From NCBI GenBank assembly GCA_963691705.1, contig OY829539.1, positions 36,837,656-36,901,655 on the forward strand: DNA of 64,000 bases, written 5' to 3'. Shown here piece by piece: positions 9,203 to 20,693 of this stretch. A program made the position numbers and the translations under genes. The DNA is from Viola odorata. Its lineage: Eukaryota > Streptophyta > Magnoliopsida > Malpighiales > Violaceae. The notes under the pieces were generated by a model. It was not told where the DNA came from, did not search any database, and saw only the letters and a program-made list of their open reading frames with translations. How positions within the stretch are numbered: the first letter of the stretch is position 1; each line of letters begins with the position of its first letter.

Positions 9203-11534
9203 ATGGCAAAAACTCGCCGTTATGAGTCAAAATCCATCGATGAGAAGAAAATGGATACCACGGTCAGTGTTATTACCACGGAGGCCATTCTCCAGGAGCA
9301 TTTGGCTACTCACGGTGTCGTTATTCCTGACGGTTACCAAGCTGTTGTTGCCCCTGGGTCAGTTCGTTTAAACAGCGTTCTGACCGGCAATCAAAGGGTG
9401 TTATATGCCCAGATGTTTCGCTACGGTTTCCGGCTCCCTATCGATTCTTTCGTCAAGGGTTTGCTTATTGCTGGCAATTTCAATCCTGCCCAGTTAGCCC
9501 CAAATGCATATTGCTGTGTTTATGCTTTTTTGGAACTCTGTAGATATAAGGGGATCACTTCCCCTTCTCTTTTGCTGCTTAGATCCCTTTTTAAATTGAT
9601 GAAGTGTCGGGGTGTGATAACCATATCGCCTCGCTTTGACGATGATTCTCTCAAGTCTTTTACTTGGAAGTTGCTCCATATTGAGTCTTCTGTTGAGGCT
9701 TGGAAAAAGGAGTTCTTTCTGATAAATTTTCCTGACACTCCTGGTCCCGAGTGGCGTTCTGGGTTCAACCAGGACGTCCAAGATGGCGTTTGGAGTCGAC
9801 CAGGGACACTTCCCGCTCGTGAACAAGGATGGTTAAACACCTTACTCCAACTGGAGATCAGCGTTCATATTCGACTCACGACCTGCAGAATGGCCATTCA
9901 GGAGTGCGTTAGACGTGAGTATCGCGCTACCTTTCCCTTTCATCACTGATACTAACGCTGACGTTATTTTGTGATTTTGCAGCGACGGATCCTGATTATA
10001 AACCCGAAAGCATAAGAAGACGCTTAAGGAGAGCTCATAATAGAGAAGAAAGGGAAAAGCTCGATTCAGAGGCCACTGATAATCCTTCTGAGCTTCCGGC
10101 TACTTCCGCGAATCTCGCTCAAGTATCCTCCTCCTCAGTTGGCGAAGGGGATACTGACATCCCTGAAGGTGTTCCCATCATGACCGTTGCTGCTCCCTCG
10201 TCTTCTCAGGCCCCTAAGGCCATTGCCAGAGGAAAAAAGAAGAAAAGAACACGGAGTATCGCCACTCTTACTCCTTCTCCCGACGCTGCGGGTTCTTCTG
10301 AGGCACTACCTTCCCTCAACACCGCTACCGTAAGCGTGTTGTGCCTCAATATCTTTCGTCATTTGATCTATTTTTCTTTTTTCTCAATTTGTACTCCTTG
10401 CAGGAGGCCGTTGTAGTTACTGCTTCCGCTCCTTCAGGCGATATGAATCTCACTTATGTGCTGAGGGGTTCCGCGAAGAGGGCCCGGATAGAAGGCGAGG
10501 ATGAGAACATACCCTCCTCTAACATCGCGGGGGAAGGTGGTTCCGTTAACGTTCCTAATTCCGCAGTGGTTCCTCCAGGTGGACATTCCGCGAAAGTTTT
10601 GGGGAACCTAGGCGGTGCGGACCCCTTTGGTGCTTCGCCCAGTTCCTTTGGTGGGCCTGTGCATCATTATTCCTCTTCTTTAGGCTATCAAGACGTCTTG
10701 CAGGACCTTTCGGGCTATCAGCCTCATGGTACCTTCCTGCCCCCGGGCAGTTCTTCTTCACAGGTTCGCGCCCCTGGTCCTCTGGCTTTTGTTCCCTCTA
10801 GCGTTCCTTGGCGGCAACGCTATAATGAAGACGGAACCTCTTTCAATTTTGTGGCGGATCTTTGTCCATTAAATGGGCTCGGCGAAGCAACCCATCAGGT
10901 TGAGTTGTTCGACTTCCGTACCCGTGGTTTGGCAGCCATCGGGGGCGATGGTTCAGATGAGGTTTCTGCCCTGCTGGCTTCTCAAATTCTGGCCTCATCT
11001 GTAGAACGGGAAACTTTCCTTTCCCAGTCGGAAGATGACCAAGTGAACTCCTTCCGTGCTAGCCTTTTCTCCAATATGATGAAATTTCACTACTGGGCGG
11101 AGGAGATGAAGCATCGGACTGTTTCCCTCCGTTCTGTTTCGGCGGAGCTGTCCAAGGAGCAAGATGAAAGGAAAAAGGTGTTGGCAGATCGTGCCAAGAT
11201 ACTGCTGGCTCACCACGAGTTACAGAAACAGCATTCCGCTCTGGAAACGACTTTGTCTGAGGAACAGGCCAAAGTGACTGTTTTGGAGAATGAGAAGTCC
11301 TCTTTAGAAAAGGAGAAGGCAGCTTTGGCGGAAGAGTCAGTCGATATGGGCTGGTGGCATGCTGAACAGACCGCCCGTGTTCTAGTTAAGTGTTTCGAAG
11401 AAATTCATGGGGTGGATGCGTACAAGGGCGAAGATGTCGCGAAAGCCTTTCTACAGAGTTCTGCCCATATCAACGAGGCAGGCTATCGCCAAGCCAAGGC
11501 AGCGGGCTGGAAACGAAAAGACCCCGAGAGCTGA
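9203..11534 (+). CDS. Antisense gene 4 of E2: spliced 729-aa protein, PF04195-like domain plus coiled coil
   Basis: Three exons, 9203-9914, 9983-10329 and 10404-11534. Both introns (68 and 74 bp) have GT and AG ends, and joining them gives a single open frame of 729 aa. Residues about 45-215 form a PF04195-like domain (YGFRLPIDSFVKGLL, FNPAQLAPNAYC, WRSGFNQD). Exon 2 is Ser/Thr-rich with a basic stretch RGKKKKRTRS, a likely nuclear localisation signal. Exon 3 ends in a coiled coil (about 585-665) after FHYWAEEM and a WWHAEQTARVLV motif. Gene 3 has the same plan, nearly the same length and the same first-intron position, so the two arose by duplication. The E4 homologue is at 42438-44784. The function is unknown. 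Confidence 0.78.
9915..9982 (+). other. Intron 1 of antisense gene 4 (E2)
   Basis: 68 bases, donor AC^GTGAGTATC, acceptor GATTTTGCAG^CGACGG, phase 1. It joins ECVR to PTDPDYKPES. The E4 counterpart 43150-43219 has ACACGTGAGTG and ATCATGCAG^CGACGG. Confidence 0.8.
10330..10403 (+). other. Intron 2 of antisense gene 4 (E2)
   Basis: 74 bases, donor ACC^GTAAGCGTG, acceptor TACTCCTTGCAG^GAGGCC, phase 0. It joins LNTAT to EAVVVTAS. The E4 counterpart is 43578-43673 with GTGAGT and TTTGCAG. Confidence 0.75.
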
Positions 11535-12637
11535 TGTGTCGCGATATTTTGCCGTTCCCTCCAGCGATCAAATATCGCTTGGCTTTTGTCTTTTGTCTTT
11601 GCAGCATAAATATTTTGAACATTGAATCTTTGTAAATCCTTGAGATGCCTTTAATATTTCTAGACAATCCCTTTATCGATATTCCTCTTTTATTTTTCTC
11701 ATCGCGAGACTTCTCTCGTCACTGAGGTTGCCTTATCCTCACGGTGCGTTTACTTTCTTGAGCAGATCCTTGGTATTTATACCGAGATGACCAAGATCTA
11801 TGTCGGGTTGGCCTTTCGATAAGCCTATCGGTATCATGACCACCGCTCCTTCCGCTGCTCAGAAGTATTCTGCACATTTCTAATTGTAGATCATCAGTAA
11901 CAAAACGAGATTTGAGAGATAGTGATTACCCGTAGGAGCCTGTTCGCTGCCATCATTAGGCTTTATCACGGAACCCGTTTCGAATCGCGTTTTCCCTCGG
12001 CTCTATACTTCGCCAGGGATTACTCATCCGGTTACTAGCTAGAATTACGCGATCCTTCACGTTTCCCTTATCTCTCGTTCGGCCTTTCTAAGTGCCTCAT
12101 CTCGTGAGCTGTCGGATCGGGACGGCTATCACAAGGCTAGGGAATTTTCACTTTTATAGGCGTTGTCCTCTCATTTAGAACCGTGTCCTTACTTAATGGT
12201 TTAGCTGCACCAGCCCAACCGTTAAGATAGGATTCTTGTTTCTAAATAGAGTTTCTAACTCTTTGGGGCGTGTCTTGTCTTGATGTACCGTCTCCACGAG
12301 ATCGGTTATCATTAAAGAACTTTTCACTCCCAAAGATACCGGGCAGTGCCCTCACTTAGTGAGCCATCTGATCAAGATCGGTCATCACAAGGATAGGACT
12401 TTTCACCCCCGGGGGCGTCAAGGATCTTTCAATCCGACGCTAATCAAGGATACACTGGGGTCGTGCCCTCACTTAGTGGGCCATCTGATCAAGACCGACC
12501 ATCACAAGGATAGGACTTTTCACTCCCAGGGTACCCCCCTTTTTATCTGCACAAAAGCAACCACAAACCCACGAAAACTCTCCTATTGAGCGTTAGCCAC
12601 GGTTAGGGTCGTTATAATCCAAATAGTGCAGATAAAA
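11535..12637. repeat. E2 convergent intergenic block with five-unit degenerate tandem repeat
   Basis: It lies between the 3' end of gene 4 (+) and the integrase end (-), so two transcription units converge on it. From about 12090 to 12540 there are five degenerate repeats of roughly 75-120 bases, each starting like GTGCCCTCACTTAGTG and ending like ATAGGACTTTTCACTCCC. E4 has the same five in the same order at about 45366-45810. The small ORF inside (12359-12589) is a by-product of the repeats. A terminator or insulator role is possible but unproven. Confidence 0.6.
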
Positions 12638-13609
12638 TTAAACTCTAGGATAATATAACTTCAAACGAGCGATATTCCAGGAGTTGGATAAGGGCGTACC
12701 GTCAAGTGTCTCCAGGCGATAGGCCCCTCTTCTGACAACGTGGGTTACACGATACGGTCCTTCCCAGTTAGGACTAAGCTTTCCCATACGTTGTCCGGTT
12801 GCTCGCCTGTCTCGGAGCACCAGGTCACCGTTTTTCAACAATCGCTCTTTGACCTGCCTGTTATGATAACGGGCCATTTTTCTTTTGTAGTGTTGCGTTT
12901 TCAGTAGGACTTCTTCTCGAACCTCTGGTAACGCGTCCAGGTTAGCACGTAACCGTTCCTCGTTCAGTTCGTCACGAAAGTGAGCCACCCGTAGGCTCAT
13001 GGCCCCAATTTCCACTGGCGTAACGGCTTCAGTTCCAAAAGCCAAAGCGAAAGGCGTTTCTCCAGTGCTAACTTTTACGGTCATGCGGTATGCCCACATC
13101 ACATATGGAAATTCATCAGCCCACTTCTTCTTAGACCCCTCTAGGTTTTTCTTAATACCGCTGAGGATGCTCCTATTAGTTACCTCTGCCTGTCCGTTGG
13201 TTTGTGGGTGAGCCACGGAAGAGAATCTCTGCTCAATCCCGAATTCTGAGCATTGGTCTTTGAAGAATTGGCTGGTGAACTGGGTCCCGTTATCGCTGAC
13301 AAGGATACGAGGCACCCCGAATCTCATGATAACTTGATGTTTGAAAAAACGCCATGTTTTTTCTGCCGTGATTGTGGCAACCGCTTCAGCTTCCGCCCAC
13401 TTCGTAAAATAGTCCACAGCCACTATCACAAATTTTAGTTGGGACCTTGCCTTTGGAAATGGACCCAGGATGTCAATCCCCCATTTGGCAAAAGGACAAG
13501 GGGCGATGATTTCCGATATTTCCGTGGCTGGACGTCGAGGAATTCTAGCAAATTCCTGACATTTGGGGCAAGCTTGTACATAATCGTGGCAATCCCTTCG
13601 TATGGTGGG
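12638..13609 (-). pseudogene. E2 integrase (continues gag-pol frame after one stop)
   Basis: Same frame as the upstream 1322-codon ORF, separated from it only by the TGA at 13610-13612. It holds the second half of the HHCC zinc finger (CPKCQEF) and the catalytic core: first Asp in WGIDILGPF, second in VSDNGTQF and Glu in NGQAEVTN with 35 residues between the last two (D,D-35-E), then a C-terminal GPY-like region (NWEGPYRV). No chromodomain follows, as expected for Tat. Integrase inserts the cDNA into the genome. It would be intact if the stop were read through, since E4 has TGG (Trp) at that codon. Confidence 0.9.
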
Positions 13610-16600
13610 TCAGTAGAATCCTGATCTGAAAACTTGTGCCGCCATGGTGCCGCCTGAAGCGTGCATTCCGCATATCCCTTCGTGGATTTCGCGTAAGGTG
13701 TGAAGGCCCTCTTGTTCGGTTATACATTTGGCGGCGGGGTGAGAAAAACATCTTCGAATTAGATCCCCGTTATAGTACGTGCAACGAGCAGCCTGTCTTA
13801 GCACTTTCATCTTTTCAGCGTTACCGTCAGGCAGCTCTTCGTGCATCAGGTATTTTATTACCGGAATCCGCCAATCATCTTCGAGCTCATTCACACACAA
13901 AGAGGCTTGTTCCTCCATGAAGGACGGCACCGATAGCTCACAATAATACACATCTTTAGGTATAGATGCTTCAGGATTCGCGGCCAGCTTGGCAAGGTAA
14001 TCGGCTTCAGCATTTTCCTCTCGGGGAACGTGCTCGAAGCTGACTCGCATGCCCTCTTTCTTTATTTCCACTAGTTCTCGCGTTACCTTAGAGAGGTACT
14101 GCACCATAATAGGTTCTCGAGCCTGAGAGTGTCCTGAGACCTGGTCAATTATCAGTTTGGAGTCTCCACAAATTTTTAGACGCAGATCTCCTGTTTGGCC
14201 GGTATCGCGCCTTCCCTTTGAAGAAAACTCTCTTCCTATTCTGAGTCCAGCTAGCAACGCCTCATATTCGGCTGCGTTATTGGACAAAGGCTGCAAGATT
14301 CGAATAGCATACCGTATATGCATATTGTGTGGCCCGTTTATGAAGACTCCGGCCCCCACCAGTTCTTGGTTTTTGGCTCCGTCCACATGAACGATCCAAA
14401 GATCCGTATATGTTTCTGGGAAAGGGAGATCCATATCGTTCCATTCCGCTTCAGGTACGCCGCTCAAAGGGTCCTCTGTGAAAGTACACTCCGCTATAAA
14501 ATCAGCAAGGACCTGAGCCTTTACGGACGGCCGGGACTGGTACCTCAAACCATATTGTTCGAGTTCTAGGGCCCAGATCAGCATTCTTCCTGAAGATTCA
14601 GGCTTTCGAAATATCCTCTTCAAGGGTTGGTCTGTAAGTACAACGATAGGATAAGACTGGAAGTATCGGTCCATCTTGCGGGCGACTTGTATAAGGGCGA
14701 ACGCTATTTTCTCAATACGAGCATATCGCAGTTCCGCGTCCTTTAAGACATGACTCACGAAGTAAACTGGGCGATGAGTGTGGTTATCGTCACGAATAAG
14801 GACGGCGCTGACCACTTCGTCTGCCGCGCCCAAGTACAAGTACAGGGTGTCGCCGGACTCGGGCCTTGTCAGTAATAAATCGGATGATAAATAGTCCTTT
14901 AAGTCCACAAATGCTTGCTCACATTCTGGGGTCCACCCGAACGTGGCTTTTTGTCGTATGACTTTGAAAAAAGGGAGGCACTTTTCTCCCTGCTTGGAGA
15001 CGAATCGTCCCAGAGCGATAACGCGCCCCGTTAGCCTTTGCACTTCCTTAACGGTTCTCGGCGATATCATATCATGTATAGCTTTAACCTTGGAAGGATT
15101 AGGCTGGATACCTTTCTGGCTAACTACGTAGCCCAAGAACTTACCCGTCTGGAATGCAAACATGCACTTCCGGGGGTTTAGCTTCATGCGATACCTTTTC
15201 ATCACATCAAAAACTTCCTTTAGATCCTGCAGGTGATCATGAAAATTCGCACTCTTCACCAGTATGTCGTCAACATATGCTTCCACATTTCTCCCTATTT
15301 GTTCCTCAAAAATCTTATTTGCCATTCGCTGAAACGTGGCCCCCGCGTTCTTTAGTCCAAATGGCATCGCTGTGTAACAATACGTGGCTTTAGGAGTAAG
15401 GAAGGCGGTCTTCTTCTCATCCTCTAGGGCCATAGGGATTTGATGATATCCGGAATTGGCGTCCAATGAGCTTAGATATGCGTACCCAGCGGTTTGATCA
15501 ACCAACTGATCTATGCGAGGAAGCGGGTAGCAATCCTTAGGACAAGCATCGTTCAAATCGGTGAAGTCAATGCACATACGCCAGTCTCCATTGGGTTTAG
15601 GAATAAGAACCGGGTTGGCTAACCAAGTGGGATACTGTACTTCGCGAATGAAACCCGCGTCAAGGAGCTTCACAACCTCCTTTTCCACAGCCAACGCTCT
15701 TTCGGTGGAGAACGCCCGTCGTTTTTGCTGAACTGACTTGGCGTCAGGGTCAACGTTAAGCCTGTGCTCGGCTATTTCTCGTGATATACCTGTCATATCG
15801 GCGGGCTTCCATGCGAAATTTCCTTGGCATTTGTTCAGCAGCCGTGCCAGTTGAAGATTTTCCGCTGGGCTGAGCTTATCGCTGACCAGGAAGCTGGCTC
15901 CCTCTTTGCCTATCACTGATACGGGTACCATCTTGTCAAGGGGTTGAGCGCGCTTTTCATCACCCTGCTCGTAGGGGTCTGCCGCTATACACACGTATCT
16001 ATCGCAGCTTGTCTGAGTCATGAGCGAATAGCATTCTGCCGCCAATTTCTGATCACCTTTTATCGATACCACCCCGTCCCAGGAGGGGTATTTCATCTTT
16101 AGATGTTTTTGTGATATCGCCGCTCCAAAGCGATTGAGGAAAGGCCGTCCGAGTATGACGTTATAGGGCAGATTCAGATCCACAACAAGGAACAACAAAT
16201 TCTCTGACCGTTTGTAAGTGTCTTCTCGGAAGTATACGGGTAAGGTGATTACTCCCATAACAGGGATAGGGGTCCCATCCACTCCGACTATGGGTCTCTT
16301 ACTAGGCGTTAACTCATCGTGGGGGCGTTTCATGAGGTTATAAGCTTCCAGCGAAAAAAGGTTCACGGCACTCCCGTTGTCCACAAGAGTCCTTCTTATA
16401 CCATTACTGGCGATGACAGGTGTGACTACCAAGGCGTCATTATGGGGATAGATAACGCCTTTTTCATCCTCTTCTGAAAAGGATAAGATCATGCGATCAA
16501 GTATGTCTATTGCTCCACCTTTCTTTGTCATGCCGTCTCGCGTACGCTTTTCCCCTTTCGCCACCATCGACTGTTCTGATTCATCTGCGTAGGGGATCCC

Positions 16601-17587
16601 TCCCGCTATGATATTGATTATGGGGATGTCATCGCCATCTATCGCGAAGGTTTCCACACCCTTTCCTTTGGGAGCGTTATCCGGCTGTGGGACTGGAGGG
16701 GGCCTTGGTCGTTCGTCTGCCGCTCTTCTTATCGGATTGTTTCGGGCATCTTCCCTTACTTGAGTCGCAAATTCTCCCAGATATCCTTCCTCCACCAAGC
16801 GTTCTATCGCCCACTTTAATTCTCTGCAAGCCTCTGTGGAATGTCCTCTGGCTTTATGGAATTTACAGTAAGCGTTTTCTCTTCTGCCTAAAAGCACTCC
16901 AGGTTTCGTGGGTGCAGGATAACGGATAGGAAGATCTCGCTGTTCCGCTATTGCCAAGATCTCCGCTCTTGGTACATTCAAGGAGGGAAAATCCGGATCA
17001 TACGCCCGATTTTTGTTAGCGTTCCCTTGACGCTGATGAGGGGAACTACCTTGTCTTCCTTTCGAGGCATTTCCTTTTTGCTTATCGTAGGTCTTTGGGA
17101 TGTAATCTTTCCGTCGAGCGTAATCATCAGTGTAATGATCGTCAACCAGAGGATTTGCGGGAGCGGCAGGGATGTGAGGTGCCCCAGGCGGCATATTAAA
17201 TGTTCTATTTCTATTTTCTTCTTCTTCCATTTTCGCATAATTATGGGCTTTAAGTCTTAGTGCGTCCAAGGATATTGGAGGATCCACCATCAATGCATCT
17301 TTCAGTTTTCCATAATGGCAGTTTCTTTTCAAAGCTTCTATGGCGAAATCAACGGTAACGCCCGGCGTTAATGACATTTCCAGATCGAATCGGCTGAGAA
17401 ATTCTTTCAATGTCTCTTGGGGCTTCCGCTGTATGTCAAATAACGCTGCGGCATATTTCCGAATTGGAATTGCTGTACTAAATCTGCTCCGAAATTTGGA
17501 TTCCAACTGTGCGAAGTTACTAATGGATCCGCCAGGAAGACCTTCAAACCAAAGACGAGCAACTCCCGATAAGGTCATAACAAATAT
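13610..17587 (-). pseudogene. E2 gag C-terminus, protease, RT and dual RNase H
   Basis: A 1322-codon open frame from Met 17578, in the same frame as the gag start and cut from it by a single TAG. Counting from that Met: retrotransposon gag domain 1-100, zinc-knuckle-like C-x2-H-x4-H-x4-C at 238-251, aspartic protease LVDNGSA at about 398 and LGRPF at 476, RT 634-830 with YVDD 768-771, first RNase H-like region about 905-1025, and a second, active-type RNase H with D1065, E1104, D1139 and D1193. The start of the integrase zinc finger (H1293 onwards) closes the ORF at TGA 13610-13612, where E4 encodes Trp. All catalytic residues are kept, so only point mutations disable this copy. Confidence 0.92.
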
Positions 17588-18508
17588 CTAACATAAAGCC
17601 GCATCACTGTGGGTTTGAAACTGGACAAAATCCTTCACTTTGTTGATGTGCGAAATAGGATCTTTAGTACCATCATAAGTATCAGCGGGAAGCTTCACTC
17701 GCCTGCTGACCCTGTGACGTCTTACACGACGACTGAAAGGGTGACCTGAGGTATCATCAAGAATCTCACGCGCATGACGTGGGGGAGATATGTCTCCTTG
17801 TCGCCCTCCTTCCCTTGGTTCAGGTATATGATGTCGCCTGGGAGACCGACTGCGACTCCTGGGAGAACGACTTCGATATCTTCTGCTACTGGATCTTTCA
17901 CTGTATACGGGAGATAAACTCCTGTTTGTTCCTTCCCTCCGTCCGGCCCAACGGTTCCTTAACACCTCAAGCTGCCTGTCTTCCTGCAGAGGAAGTCTTT
18001 GCGGCATTTGTGGTACATAAGCCTCTACTACTCCTTGAGTGAGCTGTACATGACCCACCGGGGGATTTCCTGCGGATAAAGGCACTTGGGGGTTCTCTGG
18101 AAACAACGGGGGCAAAGGTCGATCAGCAACAATAGATGGTGTAAATATGACGCGAGGAGGAACGCTAGATCCAGAAGCACCAGGCGTGACTCTAGTGGCC
18201 ATTTCAGTCAAATATTCCAAGCGGGAACGAAGGGCCGCTATTTCCATAGCAAAGGGATTTTCATTGTTAAGCACAGATCCTTCCAAAAGAGTAGTATAAA
18301 GATCAGATCCCATCGTCTGCGATGAAGAAATGACTGTCTGTGAGGAGATAGATCCTCCGGCGATCCCAACCGAGAGGTCCAGAGGTCCCGAGATAGTCGA
18401 TTGCGTCGTCATAGAGAGGTCAGCAGTAGCAAAAGGAAATAACCGCCTGCGAGTTGAGAAAGGAATATTGGAAAATGTAGACCGGTCTGGCTCCGATCTG
18501 GCTGTCAT
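17588..18508 (-). pseudogene. E2 gag N-terminal part
   Basis: 306 codons from ATG 18508 to TAG 17588-17590. I choose ATG 18508 because the frame upstream starts only with GTG and because E3 has an ATG at the aligned place (35954, MASDSDPA). The protein has an Arg/Ser-rich stretch (about 17830-17950, SRSPRSRSRSPRR) typical of nucleic-acid-binding gag regions, and its end runs into the conserved gag core (KDPISHINKVKDF). The TAG is probably a mutated sense codon, because the frame continues on its other side for 1326 codons. If both stops were sense codons the polyprotein would be 1956 residues. Confidence 0.85.
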
Positions 18509-18573
18509 AACCGTTCCGATCTCCCAACTAAACGGAGCTTGGCTATTAAGGACGCTCACTTAATACACCAAAA

Positions 18574-18591
18574 CTCTCAATGAAAGCACCA
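18574..18591 (-). other. E2 primer-binding site
   Basis: Two bases inside the 5' LTR end, element sense reads TGGTGCTTTCATTGAGAG. It starts with TGG as a tRNA 3'-CCA complement should, and E3 has TGGTGCTTTCGTTAAGAG at the same spacing. The matching tRNA cannot be named from the window. Confidence 0.7.
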
Positions 18592-18593
18592 TT

Positions 18594-19129
18594 TGATAAG
18601 ATCCGAGATCTCTTCTGGTCGGAAACGGCTGCTGCAGCTAGTCGGATGGGAAGCGATCGGTGTCGGAGGTACCTGCAAAGCGCCGGAGGGGGACTCCGGC
18701 GTAGACACTCCGATGCTTAAGTCAGTTCGAGTTTTCAGAATGGTAGAGATTCTCCAAGATGATCTCGATCTTACCTTCTGTTTGGAAAGATGGGGGTATT
18801 TATAGGCCGAAGTTGGCGATACCTGACAGCGATAGGGGTGCAGCGATAAGCATCGTCCGAAGTTATCGCTTCCAGCGATAATAGGTAAGCCATCGCGGGC
18901 GATAATCACGTAAGGCCTATCAGGAGCGACATCCTCTCCGTTCCCCTAGGATGGGATGACGCCGTGCGCGTAAAGATGCATGAGATCCCCCCCTGCTGAA
19001 GTCGACCATCCTAGGAAACTTCCGTCGGCCCGGGCGATAGGTTGGTTTTTCAGGGAAGCGTATAGAAACTCATCAAGGATAGATGCCGTAGCTACAATAT
19101 TGCCGTCAGGAGCATTCCAATTGTTATCA
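18594..19129 (-). repeat. E2 5' LTR
   Basis: A 536-bp copy of the LTR at 3056-3590 with 5 substitutions and one 1-bp indel by eye. TATA-like CCTATAAATA in element sense around 18797-18806 would start the gag-pol RNA. Flanked on the right by the GGTGT duplication. Confidence 0.95.
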
Positions 19130-20693
19130 GGTGTGATGGCAACAATCGACTTAAAAGTAAAAAAGCTCAAAATCTTCGGCGATTCGGCCCTTGTCATCTA
19201 CCAAGCCCAGGATTTATGGCAGACACTAGATTCCAAGCTCATCCCTTATCAGAGGTTGCCCACCCAACTCAGGCGGGAATTCAAAGAAACCAAATTCGAC
19301 CGAGTCGACAGAGAAAAGAACCGCTTCGCAGACGCATTAGCCACGTTGGCCTCGATGTTCAAGTTAGAATGCGGAGTAATGCTTCAACCATTGAGAGTGG
19401 AAGTAAAGGAAACTCCGGCATGTTGTGTCACCTTGGAAGAAGAACCTGATGGGAAGTCATGGTTCTAGGACTTAGTACGATTTATCAGAAACCGGGAGTA
19501 TCCACCAGGGGTAAGCCGGGTTAGCAAAAAGACCCTCCAACGCTTGGCTTTAGACTTCTACCTCGACGGTGAGTTGTTGTATAAAAGGAGAGCTGATGGA
19601 GCTTTACTTCATTGCGTCACCATAGCTCATAATGGAGATCCACGAAGGGGTTTGTTCCACACACGCAAATATGCATATGATGGCAAGAGAAATAATGAGA
19701 CAAGGTTATTTTTGGCTTACCGTCGAACGAGATTGCATCGACTACTTCCGAAAATGCCACAAATGTCAGATTTACGCAGACCATCTCCATGTCCCGCCAG
19801 CCCCTCTCTTCAGCCTGACATCGCCTTGGCCTTTTGCGATGTGGGGAATCGACATCATCGACCAAATTCATCTGAAAGCCTCTAATGGCCATCGCTTCAT
19901 CCTCGTGGCAATCGATTAGTTCACCAAGTGGGTGGAAGCCGCCTCTTACTCTAATATCACTCAGAAAATAACCATGCGATTCATTGAGAAGAACATCATT
20001 TGCCGCCATGGGGTCCCGGAAGCGATCATCACAGACAATGGCACTAACCTAAATGAAAAAATGATCGACGGTCTTTGCCAACGTTGAAAGGTGAAGCACC
20101 AAAACTCATCACCATATCGTCTAAAAATGAATGGCGCAGTCGAAGCGGCAAACAAAAACTTGAAGAAAATCATCCAAAAAATGGTGGTCACTCACAGAGA
20201 TTGGCATGACATGCTTCCTTTTGCACTGCATGCTTACCGGATAGCAACTAGTACGTTCAAAGGGGCAACTCCCTACTCTTTAGTCTACGGCATGGAAGTC
20301 GTAATTCCTCTTGAGGTAGAAATCCCTTCTCTCAGAATCCTGGCAGAATTATAAGTAGAAGAATCGGATTGGGCAAGGGTGAGGTACGAGCAGTTAAACC
20401 TCATTCTTGAGAAACACTTGGCCGCTATCTGCCATGCGCAATTGTATCAGCAAAGGATAGCCAACGCTTATAACAAGAAAGTGCGACCTCTCAAGTTCAA
20501 GACCAGGGATTTAGTGTTGAAAAAGATTCTCCCTCATCAGGAGGCTAGTCAAGGAAAGTGGGCCCCAAAGTACGAGGGTCCGTATTTAGTTAAAAGTGCA
20601 TTCTCGGGGGGTGTCCTAATGCTAACCAATATGGATGGAGATGACCTACCAAGACCGGTAAATGCCGATGCCGTCAAGATATATTTTACCTAA
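19130..20693 (+). pseudogene. E1 RNase H end and integrase pseudogene
   Basis: Translated pieces match E5 54971-56701 throughout: IFGDSALVIYQAQDLWQT, DRVDREKNRFADALATLAS, the HHCC finger (HEGVCSTHAN ... CHKCQIY), WGIDII, ITDNGTNLN and NGAVEAANKNLKKI, ending in VKIYFT. It is broken by TAG at 19466-19468, a frameshift near 19625, TAG at 19917-19919 (Tyr of AIDYF), a TGA near 20086 and TAA at 20352-20354. It does not encode a working integrase. Confidence 0.9.

Larger units (their letters stand above)
3056..19129 (-). mobile_element. E2, complete 16.1-kb Tat-clade element with antisense gene cassette
   Basis: Two near-identical direct LTRs (3056-3590 and 18594-19129), a 5-bp target duplication, a primer-binding site inside the right LTR, and gag-pol reading leftwards from 18508 to 12638. 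Between the integrase end and the left (3') LTR are about 9 kb carrying four genes on the opposite strand. Aligning the LTRs by eye gives 5 substitutions and one 1-bp indel over 535 bp, so the insertion is recent. Dual RNase H regions and the absence of a chromodomain place it in the Tat clade, near Retand/Grande-like elements; antisense extra ORFs are known in that clade. Confidence 0.95.

Noticed and set aside
12359..12589. 76-codon ORF as a fifth antisense gene
   Set aside because: It is created by the tandem repeat units and is not preserved in E4.
17588..17590. Programmed readthrough or frameshift signal between gag and pol
   Set aside because: The TAG falls within the gag core domain rather than at a gag/pol boundary, and the frame is the same on both sides.
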